Shown here: piece by piece, positions 1-6,844 of the stretch
How the letters are laid out: every line of letters starts with the position of its first letter
How positions within the stretch are numbered: the stretch's first letter is position 1
Source: an uncultured Alphaproteobacteria bacterium
GTDB lineage: Bacteria > Pseudomonadota > Alphaproteobacteria > Rickettsiales > UBA1997
Length of the DNA stretch: 9,725 nt
Direction: 5' to 3'
Assembly (NCBI GenBank): GCA_903959715.1
Contig: CAJBXX010000216.1
Location: 1 to 9,725, forward strand
The notes under the pieces: model-generated
The model's database searches: none
What the model was told of the DNA's origin: nothing
The model's input: only the letters and a program-made list of their open reading frames with translations
Made by a program: the position numbers and the translations under genes

Positions 1-284
1 AATTCATAATTTTTGTATTTTTTTTGTAAAGAATTTATTAAATCAATACTATAAAAATTATCGATTTTTTTGACATAAATTTTTGGATTTTTTTGCGTAA
101 TTATTTGACAATTTTTAACCCGTTCTTCAAAAGTTAAATAATCATTTTTTTCTTTAAGCGGATTTTGCGAAGTCGGAATCCACCATAATTGATTTAAGTC
201 AAGTTTTTTAAGAGCGATTTCGCTTAAATGAATATGCCCCAAGTGGGCAGGGTTAAAGCTTCCGCCAAGAATTCCGATTTTCAT
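1..284 (-). CDS. nadD: Nicotinate-nucleotide adenylyltransferase, 5' part (cut by window edge)
   Basis: NadD transfers AMP from ATP to nicotinate mononucleotide, giving deamido-NAD, in the cytosolic NAD pathway. Only the first 94 or so residues lie in the window; the reading frame is open to the left edge. The start MKIGILGGSFNPAHLGH carries the nucleotidyltransferase G-GxFNPxHxGH motif (residues 7-17) that binds ATP phosphates. WWIPTSQNPLK (34-44) is the conserved NadD segment near the nicotinate site, and it separates NadD from CoaD-type relatives. The C-terminal ISSTxIR motif is outside the window. The ATG at 284-282 shares one base with the ubiA stop (TGATG), so the two genes are very likely cotranscribed and translationally coupled. 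The family call is secure; completeness cannot be judged. Confidence 0.93.
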   Translation of the reverse strand, partial: MKIGILGGSFNPAHLGHIHLSEIALKKLDLNQLWWIPTSQNPLKEKNDYLTFEERVKNCQIITQKNPKIYVKKIDNFYSIDLINSLQKKYKNYE

Positions 285-1159
285 CAACTACACAAAATTG
301 CCGTTAAAAACACAAGGCCAAACCATAAATTTTCTTTGAAAAATTTTAAGCATTTTTCGGGTTTTTTTAAATCACATTTTAAAATTTTATATAAAACTAA
401 AAAACCACTAAAAATTATAACTAAAAAATAAGATAAACTTAACTCTTCGTAAACTCCAAGCATAATAAAGAATAAAGTTGTGATAACTGAAATTTTATAT
501 AAAGATTTTTTGGGATTGTTGGAATTTTTTTTTGAAAAAATTATGGAACTTGATTTTATGCCGATGCGTAAATCATCTTCGATATCTTGAAAACCGTAGA
601 CAGTATCGTAAAGTAAGGTCCAAGAAATGCACGCCAAATATAAAATTATTAATCCAAAATTTATCGAAGAATTCAATGCTAAACCTGCCATAATTATGCC
701 GAAATTAAAAGTGATTCCTAAAAAAATTTGTGGAAAATAAGTTATTCTTTTCATTAAGGGGTAAGTTGTTATCAAGCCAAGAGCAACAAAGCCTCCGACA
801 ATAGTTTGATAATTAAATTGTAATAAAATTATCAAGCTTAAAAATAATAAAATAGCTAAAAAAAATAACGCCATTTTGCTAGAAATTTTTTGCGAAGCCA
901 AAGGGCGATTTTTGGTTCTTTCAACTTTTTTATCAAAATTTTTATCGAGCAAATCGTTGATAATACAGCCCGCGCTGCGAGTTAAAAAAGCTCCGATGGT
1001 AAATAAAATTGTCGTGAAAATTATTTTTGAAAAATCAAGATTTGCATTTGTTTTGTAAATTAAAGCAATCGCAAAAAAACATGGCAAAATTAATAAGAGC
1101 GAGCCAATTGATTGCTTGATTCTAATCAATTCCAAGAAGGTTTTTAAAGTAGTTTTCAT
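284..1159 (-). CDS. ubiA: 4-hydroxybenzoate polyprenyltransferase (UbiA)
   Basis: UbiA attaches the polyprenyl tail to 4-hydroxybenzoate in ubiquinone synthesis and is an inner-membrane protein. The 291-residue product has the usual family length and is built of hydrophobic helices. Both aspartate-rich Mg-prenyl-diphosphate motifs are intact: NDLLDKNFD (68-76), followed by RTKNRPLAS (81-89), and DTVYGFQDIEDD (185-196), followed by GIKSSS. The RIKQSIGSLLL segment near the N terminus matches the conserved R-x-D/K-P-I-G-xxLL region, with serine in place of proline. It leads a two-gene unit with nadD, with which it shares a TGATG junction. Upstream is a plausible sigma-70-type promoter (1208-1235). 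No strong ribosome binding site is seen; AAGAAAA just ahead of the ATG is the nearest match. The chain length of the prenyl substrate cannot be read from the sequence. Confidence 0.93.
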   Translation of the reverse strand: MKTTLKTFLELIRIKQSIGSLLLILPCFFAIALIYKTNANLDFSKIIFTTILFTIGAFLTRSAGCIINDLLDKNFDKKVERTKNRPLASQKISSKMALFFLAILLFLSLIILLQFNYQTIVGGFVALGLITTYPLMKRITYFPQIFLGITFNFGIIMAGLALNSSINFGLIILYLACISWTLLYDTVYGFQDIEDDLRIGIKSSSIIFSKKNSNNPKKSLYKISVITTLFFIMLGVYEELSLSYFLVIIFSGFLVLYKILKCDLKKPEKCLKFFKENLWFGLVFLTAILCS

Positions 1160-1207
1160 TTATTTTCTTGTTTTTTTATGAAGTTTGGATTATTTTTTAT
1201 AAATGAA

Positions 1208-1235
1208 ATTTTAAACTATTAAATAATTTTTTCAA
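1208..1235 (-). promoter_or_regulatory. Putative sigma-70-type promoter for ubiA-nadD
   Basis: Reading the minus strand, TTGAAA (1235-1230) is followed after 16 bases by TAAAAT (1213-1208), about 49 bases upstream of the ubiA start at 1159. The -35 box directly abuts the pccA start codon at 1236 on the other strand. A+T-rich sequence makes chance matches common. I found no comparably good promoter for pccA in the same 76-base divergent gap. Confidence 0.4.
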
Positions 1236-3233
1236 ATGCATAAATTACTCATAGCAAATCGCGGTGAAATCGCTTGTCGTATTATTAAAACTTGTCGCAA
1301 GATGGGCATTAAAACCGTCGCCGTTTATTCTGATGCCGATGCCAATTCTTTATTTGTTCAAATGGCGGACGAAGCCGTTAATATTGGCGCTTCGCCATCT
1401 TCACAAAGCTATCTTAATGTTGAAAAAATCCTTGGAGCCGTTAAAAAAACTGGTGCCACTATGGTTCATCCTGGATATGGTTTTTTGTCAGAAAATCGAA
1501 ATTTTGCTAACGCTTTGGAAAAGGCGGGAGTAATCTTCGTCGGACCTTCGACTTATTCAATTGAAATGATGGGTGATAAAATTGAGTCGAAAAAAATTGC
1601 GATTGAAGCCAATGTGAGCACGGTTCCAGGGCATATGGGCGTTGTTAAAGATGATGTTGAAGCTAGTAAAATTGCCGAGACAATTGGCTTTCCTGTAATG
1701 GTCAAAGCCTCTGCCGGCGGTGGTGGCAAGGGCATGAGAATAGTTTGGAAAAAGGAAGAAATGGCGGAAGCTTTTCTTTCGGCTTCAAATGAAGCGCGAA
1801 ATAGCTTTTCCGATGATCGTGTTTTTATCGAAAAATTTATTGAAAATCCGCGTCATATTGAAATTCAAGTTTTGGCAGATAAATATGGCAACATAGTTTG
1901 CTTGGGAGAGCGCGAATGCTCGATTCAACGCAATAATCAAAAAGTTATCGAAGAGGCACCAAGCCCATTTTTAGATGATAAAACTCGTCAAAAAATGTAT
2001 GAGCAATCAAAAGCTTTAGCGCAAAAAGTTAAATATTTTTCGGCGGGAACGATAGAATATATTATGGATAAAAATAGAAATTTCTATTTTTTAGAAATGA
2101 ATACAAGGCTACAGGTTGAGCATCCCGTGACTGAATTAGTAACGGGATTAGATATCGTTTCTTTGATGATAAAAATTGCTCTTGGCGAAAAATTGCCATT
2201 CAAACAAGAAGATATAAAGTTAAACGGTTGGGCAATTGAATCGCGGATTTATGCCGAAGATCCATCGCGTGGCTTCTTGCCTTCATCGGGAAGAATTAGC
2301 CTTTACATTGAGCCCGAAGAAAATCAAAATATTCGCGTTGATTCCGGAGTTTATGAAGGTGGCGAAGTAAGTATGTTTTACGACGCCATGATTGCTAAAT
2401 TATGTTCATTTGGATCCACTCGCAACGAAGCAATTGAGCATATGCGCAATGCCTTGGGAAGCTTTGCCATTAACGGCGTTTCGCACAATATAAGTTTCCT
2501 CGAAACCATCATGAAAAATGAACGATTTGTGTCGGGAAATCTATCAACCTCTTTCATCAAAGAAGAGTTTCCGGTTGGATTTTCGGGAAGTCATCTCGAT
2601 TCAATCGCCGAAGAAGTTTTGATTTCTTGTGCCATGCAAATTTTTTTAAAAAATTACGAACGCAACGCTCACATGACTGGTCAATTGCGTAATCGTCAAA
2701 AACAAGTTTCCGAACGCTGGGTAGTTTTTATCGATGAAAAATCTTATCTCGTCAATATTTTAGATCGTAGCGAAGGTTATTTGAAAATTGAATGTGATGA
2801 TAAAGAAATCGAATTAAAAAATAGTTGGAACAATGGCGAGAAGTTATTTAGGGGCTTCGTTAATGATCGTGCCGTCGGCGTTAAAGTTCGCGAAAATAAT
2901 AATACTGGAAATTATTTATTGCAATATTCGGGGCTCGACGCCTTTGTTAGCGTTCACTCGCCAAGAATTGCCGAGCTTACAAAATTCATGCCGAAAATTC
3001 AAAAAAATGCCAAACCAAAAAATCTTACTTCACCGATTACGGGTAAAATTATTCGCTTTAAAGTCCAAGAGGGCGATGAGATTAAGGCAGGTCAAGAGCT
3101 TGTCATTATTGAGGCGATGAAAATGGAAAATATTATTCGCACCGACCACGATATTAAAATTGGCAAGATTAAATTTAACGAAGGCGATGTTGTTGGGATA
3201 GGGCAAATAATAATCGAATTCGTTCAATCGTAA
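1236..3233 (+). CDS. pccA: Propionyl-CoA carboxylase alpha subunit (biotin carboxylase plus biotin carrier)
   Basis: PccA carboxylates its own biotin with bicarbonate and ATP and hands the carboxyl group to PccB, converting propionyl-CoA to methylmalonyl-CoA in the cytosol. The 665-residue protein has, in order, a biotin carboxylase N domain (1-110), an ATP-grasp domain with glycine loop SAGGGGKGMR (159-168) and catalytic stretch EMNTRLQVEHPVTE (287-300), a biotin carboxylase C domain (to about 445), a BT linker containing VHSPRIAELTKFMP (573-586), and a biotinyl domain with EAMKME (626-631), where Lys629 is the biotinylation site. The length and BT domain separate it from the roughly 450-residue AccC. 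The 3-methylcrotonyl-CoA carboxylase alpha subunit is the main alternative but is less likely. LTSPITGK replaces the usual PMPG-type turn before the biotinyl hairpin. No pccB is adjacent. No Shine-Dalgarno site precedes the ATG. Confidence 0.92.
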   Translation: MHKLLIANRGEIACRIIKTCRKMGIKTVAVYSDADANSLFVQMADEAVNIGASPSSQSYLNVEKILGAVKKTGATMVHPGYGFLSENRNFANALEKAGVIFVGPSTYSIEMMGDKIESKKIAIEANVSTVPGHMGVVKDDVEASKIAETIGFPVMVKASAGGGGKGMRIVWKKEEMAEAFLSASNEARNSFSDDRVFIEKFIENPRHIEIQVLADKYGNIVCLGERECSIQRNNQKVIEEAPSPFLDDKTRQKMYEQSKALAQKVKYFSAGTIEYIMDKNRNFYFLEMNTRLQVEHPVTELVTGLDIVSLMIKIALGEKLPFKQEDIKLNGWAIESRIYAEDPSRGFLPSSGRISLYIEPEENQNIRVDSGVYEGGEVSMFYDAMIAKLCSFGSTRNEAIEHMRNALGSFAINGVSHNISFLETIMKNERFVSGNLSTSFIKEEFPVGFSGSHLDSIAEEVLISCAMQIFLKNYERNAHMTGQLRNRQKQVSERWVVFIDEKSYLVNILDRSEGYLKIECDDKEIELKNSWNNGEKLFRGFVNDRAVGVKVRENNNTGNYLLQYSGLDAFVSVHSPRIAELTKFMPKIQKNAKPKNLTSPITGKIIRFKVQEGDEIKAGQELVIIEAMKMENIIRTDHDIKIGKIKFNEGDVVGIGQIIIEFVQS

Positions 3234-3238
3234 TTGTT

Positions 3239-3889
3239 TTAATTGTTGGCAATTTTTATAATTTTTGCGCAAGCAAAACTTGAAATTGCTATTGTGAAAA
3301 CCGTTAAGGCTGTAAGAATTTTGATGTTTAAATAATAATTTTCACTAATTGTTGCCGAAGTAATTATTAAAATTGGCAACGCCAATGGAATTGCGATTAT
3401 CGCAATCATTGAAGCAAATCCACCCAGCATCGACAAGCTTCCACATAATGCTAATAAAAAATTTAACGACAAACTATTTAAAACTAAAACCAAAAAAAAT
3501 TGCCAAAAATTTAAAATTTCTAAATCGCCAAATTTTAAAATTATAGTTGCCAATAATATGGTTAAAAAGCTTGAAGAAAGCCAATTGGCAAGGCATTTAG
3601 CGATTACAAAAATTTCTAAATTTTGACAATTAATCATGATTTGTTCGAGAGCTCCGTCGCGAAAATCTTTTTCTAAAAAATCATTATTGATTGAAATAAT
3701 CGAGGTTAATAAAGCGATTATGGTGCCGATTATAAAAAATTGTGAATGCAGATTTTGGTCAAAATTTTGTGTTAAAATCTGAAAAATTGCCAAGAAAATA
3801 AAAAAATATAAAATATTAGCAACTGTTCTGCCTCTAAATTTAAAAAGCTTTCTTAATTCATGAAAAAAAATAATTTTAAAAATTGTCAT
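3239..3889 (-). CDS. ccmB: Haem exporter membrane subunit CcmB
   Basis: CcmB is the integral membrane partner of the CcmA ATPase in system I cytochrome c maturation, helping to load haem onto CcmE on the outer face of the inner membrane. I use the ATG at 3889, giving 216 residues, the usual family size. MTIFKIIFFHELRKLFKFRGR matches the typical CcmB N terminus, and CAGGAATA lies just ahead. An in-frame ATG at 3928 would add 13 residues buried in manC. The signature FLEKDFRDGALEQ (71-83) and the following NLEIFVIAKCLANWL are clear, and about six hydrophobic segments are seen. The gene is last in an overlapping thiE-like/manC/ccmB unit and starts 14 bases inside manC. No ccmA, ccmC or other ccm gene is in the window, so its partners must be encoded elsewhere. 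The stop codon lies 5 bases from the convergent pccA stop. Confidence 0.88.
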   Translation of the reverse strand: MTIFKIIFFHELRKLFKFRGRTVANILYFFIFLAIFQILTQNFDQNLHSQFFIIGTIIALLTSIISINNDFLEKDFRDGALEQIMINCQNLEIFVIAKCLANWLSSSFLTILLATIILKFGDLEILNFWQFFLVLVLNSLSLNFLLALCGSLSMLGGFASMIAIIAIPLALPILIITSATISENYYLNIKILTALTVFTIAISSFACAKIIKIANN

Positions 3890-5300
3890 TATTCCTGCCG
3901 TAATTATCATTGAATCTAAAAATATCATCTTCGCCCAAATAATTTCCAGTTTGAATTTCGATAATTTCTAGAAAATCATTATTTTTATTTTCGAGTCGAT
4001 GTTTTTTGCCGAGCGGAATAAAAGTTGATTCATTTTCATTTAAAATAAATTCGCGATCTTCGCAAGTGACATTAGCTGTTCCCTTTACTACAACCCAGTG
4101 CTCTGAGCGGTGTTGATGTTTTTGTAAAGATAGGGCACAAAAGGGCTTAACGATAATTTTTTTAACTTTAAAATTTTTGCCAAAATCGATTATTTCAAAA
4201 CTGCCCCAAGGTCTTAATGTTGTTGGATTTTCGTCGCAATATTTAGAATTATTTTTTTTAAGTTTTTCAAATAATTCTTTTACCTCTTGTGAATTATTCT
4301 TATTGGCAATTAAAATTGCATCTTTGGTAGTAACTATAATTAAATTCTCAATTCCAATGGTGGCTACGAGTTGTTGAGAAGAATGAATGTAGCAATTATT
4401 AGTTTTTAGTGCAACCACTTCGCCATGAAAACTATTTTTGTTAGCATCTTGCAAGCTTAAATTATCAATCGCATTCCACGAACCAACATCTTTCCAGTCA
4501 ATATTCAGAGGCATTACCGCAATATTTTGAGCTTTTTCCATCACTGCGTAATCGATAGAAATATTTGAGCATTTGGCAAATTCATCGGCGTCAAGCCTAG
4601 TAAAATCAAGGTCTTGCTTGGCTAAATCAACGGCATTTTTGGAATGAATAAAAATATTTTTTTCAAATTTTTCCAAATTTTGTAAATAATTTTTACTTTC
4701 AAATAAAAAAATTCCACTGTTCCAATAAAAATTATTTTGAGTTACAAACTCTTCTGCCTTTGATTTATCGGGCTTTTCAATGAATTTAGCAACTTTAAAA
4801 ATTGTTTTTTCGGCGTTAAGTGCTTCGGATTTTTCAATATAACCATAACCAGTTTCAGCATAGCTTGGAGTGATTCCGAAGGTTATTAAATAATTTTCTT
4901 GAGCCATTTTTTTTGCCGAAATTATTTGATCGATAAAGTTTTTTTCATCTAAAATTAAATGGTCCGAAGGCAAGGCTAAAATAATTTGCGAAGAAGATTT
5001 TTCAAGAAAATGAGATGCCGACGCGATTGCGCTGGCGGTGTTTCGAGCAAATGGCTCTAAAATAATTTTTTGAGGAATTACGCCGATTTCTTGAAGTTGT
5101 GAAGCAACAATAAAGCGATGATCATTGTTGCAAACAATAATTGGATTGGCAAAGTTTTCATTATTTTTAAAACGCAAAATCGTTTTTTGGAATAATGATT
5201 TTTCTCCAAAAAAATTGGAAAATTGTTTAGGATTTGATTGGCGTGAAATCGGCCACAAACGAGTGCCAGAGCCACCTGATAAAATAACGGGAGTAATCAT
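3876..5300 (-). CDS. manC: Mannose-1-phosphate guanylyltransferase / mannose-6-phosphate isomerase (bifunctional)
   Basis: This two-domain cytosolic enzyme makes GDP-mannose from mannose-1-phosphate and GTP, and its C-terminal cupin interconverts fructose-6-phosphate and mannose-6-phosphate. The 474 residues match the usual bifunctional length. The N-terminal nucleotidyltransferase shows LSGGSGTRLWPISR (7-20), PKQF (24-27), LPSDH (110-114), FIEKP (173-177) and NSGIF (194-198). The C-terminal type II isomerase cupin starts at RPWGSFE (363-369) and has QKHQHRSEHWVVVKGTA (393-409), with its metal-binding histidines, and GNYLGEDDIFR (452-462). All key motifs are present. The start overlaps the stop of the thiE-like gene by 4 bases (ATGA), and its end overlaps ccmB, so all three are probably translated from one message. 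GDP-mannose implies surface polysaccharide or other mannose or fucose-type glycans, but no glycosyltransferase is nearby. Confidence 0.94.
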   Translation of the reverse strand: MITPVILSGGSGTRLWPISRQSNPKQFSNFFGEKSLFQKTILRFKNNENFANPIIVCNNDHRFIVASQLQEIGVIPQKIILEPFARNTASAIASASHFLEKSSSQIILALPSDHLILDEKNFIDQIISAKKMAQENYLITFGITPSYAETGYGYIEKSEALNAEKTIFKVAKFIEKPDKSKAEEFVTQNNFYWNSGIFLFESKNYLQNLEKFEKNIFIHSKNAVDLAKQDLDFTRLDADEFAKCSNISIDYAVMEKAQNIAVMPLNIDWKDVGSWNAIDNLSLQDANKNSFHGEVVALKTNNCYIHSSQQLVATIGIENLIIVTTKDAILIANKNNSQEVKELFEKLKKNNSKYCDENPTTLRPWGSFEIIDFGKNFKVKKIIVKPFCALSLQKHQHRSEHWVVVKGTANVTCEDREFILNENESTFIPLGKKHRLENKNNDFLEIIEIQTGNYLGEDDIFRFNDNYGRNNDNF

Positions 5301-5944
5301 AAATTTTTAAAAAAGTCAATTGCGCCAAATCCTGTGAGGTTGATTTTATTGAGCCTGCGTAAATTTTGCAAATCAATTCCTCCGAGTGGAAAAAAATTAT
5401 TTTTGGCAATTTTTTTGTAAAAAATTTTAGAGATTTTTAAATAATTAAAAAGTCCCAAAGGTCTTTGATTTTGATGGCTTGAAGTTTTAAAAATTGGCGA
5501 TAGAAAAGTGACATCGGGGCTTAGTTTTCTAAGATAAAATAAGTTTTTTGTATCGTGTAATGCAAAGCTAAAAATCAATTTATTTTTTTTGCAAGAATAA
5601 CGAATTTTTAACAAAGATTTTTCTAAATCATGATCAGAAAAATGAACGCCATCGCATTTAATTTTTAAGGCTAAATTAAAATCTTTTCCAACAAAAAAAC
5701 TATGACCAAATTGTCGAGAAATTTTTAAATATTCCGTCGCCAACTCTTCTCTTTCTAAGTTTGTTAAATCATATTCGCGAAAAATAATGCAAGTTTTTTG
5801 TGGTAAATTTTTAAGCACTTGCTTTAAATCGTAAATTTTTTTACGATCGGTAAAAAAAAATAGAGATTTAATTTTTGTTAAATTGTAAAATTTTTGAGCT
5901 CTCAATTGAACTTTTTTTATTTCAAATAATTGTTGATAATTCAT
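5297..5944 (-). CDS. Thiamine phosphate synthase/TenI-like family protein, divergent
   Basis: The 215-residue protein belongs to the TMP-synthase/TenI barrel family: FTDRKK (31-36), GVHFSDHDL (99-107), the FALHD turn (127-131), FLSPIFKTSSH (147-157) and PLGGI (186-190) fall in the expected order. True ThiE joins the pyrimidine and thiazole phosphates to make thiamine phosphate. Here the usual QLREK strand is replaced by IIFREYD (53-59), lacking the substrate-binding lysine, and the GQxDxP-like segment is altered, so thiamine synthase activity is doubtful. I therefore give no symbol. The ATG at 5944 is chosen because it overlaps the yggS ATG on the other strand; the in-frame ATG at 6091 would add a tail that is simply antisense to conserved yggS codons. 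It is first in the operon with manC (4-base ATGA overlap) and ccmB. No Shine-Dalgarno site is visible. Confidence 0.75.
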   Translation of the reverse strand: MNYQQLFEIKKVQLRAQKFYNLTKIKSLFFFTDRKKIYDLKQVLKNLPQKTCIIFREYDLTNLEREELATEYLKISRQFGHSFFVGKDFNLALKIKCDGVHFSDHDLEKSLLKIRYSCKKNKLIFSFALHDTKNLFYLRKLSPDVTFLSPIFKTSSHQNQRPLGLFNYLKISKIFYKKIAKNNFFPLGGIDLQNLRRLNKINLTGFGAIDFFKNL

Positions 5945-5945
5945 G
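5942..5945. other. Shared CATG: overlapping start codons of two divergent genes
   Basis: The palindrome CATG gives ATG on the plus strand (5943-5945, yggS) and ATG on the minus strand (5944-5942, thiE-like). An in-frame TAA at 5937-5939 rules out any earlier yggS start. There is therefore no intergenic DNA, and unless the transcripts are leaderless each promoter and 5' leader must lie inside the other gene. I could not find a convincing promoter on either side. Confidence 0.75.
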
Positions 5946-6611
5946 ATTGAAAAAAATTTATACTTAATCAAACAAAATATTGCTAAAGCCTGCAAAACCT
6001 TTGATAGAAAGGTTGAAGATGTTAATATTGTTGCGGTTTCAAAAACTATTGCAAGCGAAAAAATTATCGAAGCAATTAATTTTGGATGCAAAATTTTTGG
6101 CGAAAATTATATTCAAGAAGCTAAGCAAAAATGGGTCGATTTGCGTAAAAATTATCCCCAAATAAAACTACATTTTATTGGAAATTTGCAAAGCAATAAA
6201 GCCAAAGAAGCCGTTGAATTATTTGATTGCATTGAAAGTGTTGATAATGAAAAATTAGCGCGCGAAATTGCTAAAGCTCAAAAAAAGTTACAAAAAAATT
6301 GTGAAATTTTTATTCAAGTTAATATTGGCGATGAGTCTCAAAAATCAGGAATTGCCGTTGAAAATTTATCAGCTTTTATAAAATTTTGTAAAAAAGATTT
6401 AGAATTAAATGTCGGCGGATTGATGGCGGTTCCGCCCGCCAACGAGAACGCTTCGCCTTATTTTGCTTTACTTGCCAAGCTTGCGAAAGAAAATAATTTA
6501 GAAAAATTATCAATCGGAATGAGTTCTGATTACGAAGATGCAATTGCTTTAAACTCAACAAACATTAGGCTTGGCACCGCAATATTTGGTGCCAGAATTA
6601 ATAAATCGTAA
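5943..6611 (+). CDS. yggS: YggS-family pyridoxal phosphate-binding protein (PLP homeostasis protein)
   Basis: This single-domain fold III PLP protein binds pyridoxal phosphate and helps keep vitamin B6 and amino acid pools balanced; no enzyme activity is established for the family. The 222 residues are near the normal length. AVSKT (31-35) supplies the PLP lysine, Lys34. Other family blocks are FGENYIQEA (52-60), HFIGNLQSNK (77-86), QVNIGDESQKSG (125-136), SIGMSSDYEDAI (190-201) and RLGTAIFG (209-216), the last two holding the PLP phosphate. The start is fixed by a TAA two codons upstream and fits the family's N-terminal NL-x(3)-I pattern. It is divergent from the thiE-like gene, with start codons overlapping in CATG. 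The vicinity of a vitamin-related gene is suggestive only. No Shine-Dalgarno site is seen. Confidence 0.93.
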   Translation: MIEKNLYLIKQNIAKACKTFDRKVEDVNIVAVSKTIASEKIIEAINFGCKIFGENYIQEAKQKWVDLRKNYPQIKLHFIGNLQSNKAKEAVELFDCIESVDNEKLAREIAKAQKKLQKNCEIFIQVNIGDESQKSGIAVENLSAFIKFCKKDLELNVGGLMAVPPANENASPYFALLAKLAKENNLEKLSIGMSSDYEDAIALNSTNIRLGTAIFGARINKS

Positions 6612-6640
6612 ATATAAATTTCATTTTTTAAAAATTTAAC

Positions 6641-6670
6641 TTGAAAAAACAAACATTTTTAATCTATAAT
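6641..6670 (+). promoter_or_regulatory. Sigma-70-type promoter of tRNA-Arg
   Basis: TTGAAA (6641-6646) and a perfect TATAAT (6665-6670) are 18 bases apart, about 44 bases upstream of the tRNA 5' end. This is the best promoter match in the window. A start near 6677 would give a leader of about 38 bases that includes the hairpin at 6679-6705. Confidence 0.75.
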
Positions 6671-6678
6671 GTTTTTTC

Positions 6679-6705
6679 TTAAATTAATTTTAAAAATTAA
6701 TTTAA
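6679..6705 (+). repeat. All-A/T perfect inverted repeat in the tRNA leader
   Basis: TTAAATTAATTT (6679-6690) and AAATTAATTTAA (6694-6705) are exact reverse complements with a 3-base TAA loop, giving a 12-base-pair hairpin. The core AAATTAATTT is itself a palindrome and occurs twice here and a third time after the tRNA (6821-6830). It sits between the -10 box and the tRNA, so it would be at the very 5' end of the precursor. The role is unknown: it may be a processing or regulatory structure, or chance in AT-rich DNA. Confidence 0.55.
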
Positions 6706-6714
6706 TATTTGTTA

Positions 6715-6791
6715 GAGCCCGTAGCTCAGCTGGATAGAGCAACAGCCTTCTAAGCTGTGGGTCGAACGTTCGAATCGTTTCGGGCTCACCA
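6715..6791 (+). tRNA. tRNA-Arg (anticodon UCU), CCA encoded
   Basis: The cloverleaf folds fully. The acceptor stem GAGCCCG/CGGGCTC (6715-6721 with 6781-6787) pairs perfectly. The D stem is GCTC/GAGC. The anticodon stem ACAGC/GCTGT encloses the loop CTTCTAA, so the anticodon is TCT, reading AGA and AGG arginine codons. The T stem GAACG/CGTTT, with one G-U pair, closes TTCGAAT. The discriminator base is A6788, and CCA (6789-6791) is encoded. Total length is 77 bases including CCA. It has its own promoter upstream and weak hairpins downstream. AGA is a preferred arginine codon in AT-rich genomes, so a strong promoter makes sense. Confidence 0.96.
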
Positions 6792-6800
6792 AATTCTTGC

Positions 6801-6844
6801 TTAAGAAAATAATTTCTTAAAAATTAATTTCTTCGGAATTTTTT
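6801..6844 (+). terminator. Possible tRNA terminator or processing hairpins
   Basis: Two small structures follow the tRNA. TTAAGAAA/TTTCTTAA (6801-6808 with 6813-6820) is a perfect 8-base-pair stem with an ATAA loop but no T run. Next, AATTTC-TTCG-GAATTT (6826-6841) puts the very stable C(UUCG)G tetraloop on a short stem with a T-T mismatch, followed by T residues to 6844. The second resembles an intrinsic terminator, but the stem is short and mostly A-T, so the call is weak. Confidence 0.4.

Noticed and set aside
228..431. Plus-strand frame of 67 codons across the nadD-ubiA junction
   Set aside because: It is antisense to two well-supported genes and its product is low-complexity Lys/Asn/Phe-rich sequence.
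2833..3120. Plus-strand 95-codon frame inside pccA, and similar internal frames in glnA and manC
   Set aside because: These are shadows in other frames of genes with intact family motifs, and they show no motif of their own.
3890..3928. Upstream in-frame ATG for ccmB, adding 13 residues
   Set aside because: The extra residues overlap the manC end and do not resemble CcmB. The ATG at 3889 gives the family N terminus and has CAGGAATA just upstream.
5945..6091. N-terminal 49-residue extension of the thiE-like protein with hydrophobic segments
   Set aside because: It is the antisense of conserved yggS codons (PLP lysine and FGENY regions), and hydrophobic readings are expected opposite Lys/Asn/Glu-rich coding sequence. 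Family proteins start near the ATG at 5944.
5297..6611. Toxin-antitoxin or defence pair reading of the divergent thiE-like/yggS locus
   Set aside because: Both proteins match metabolic families with recognisable motifs, and nothing suggests a toxin or nuclease.
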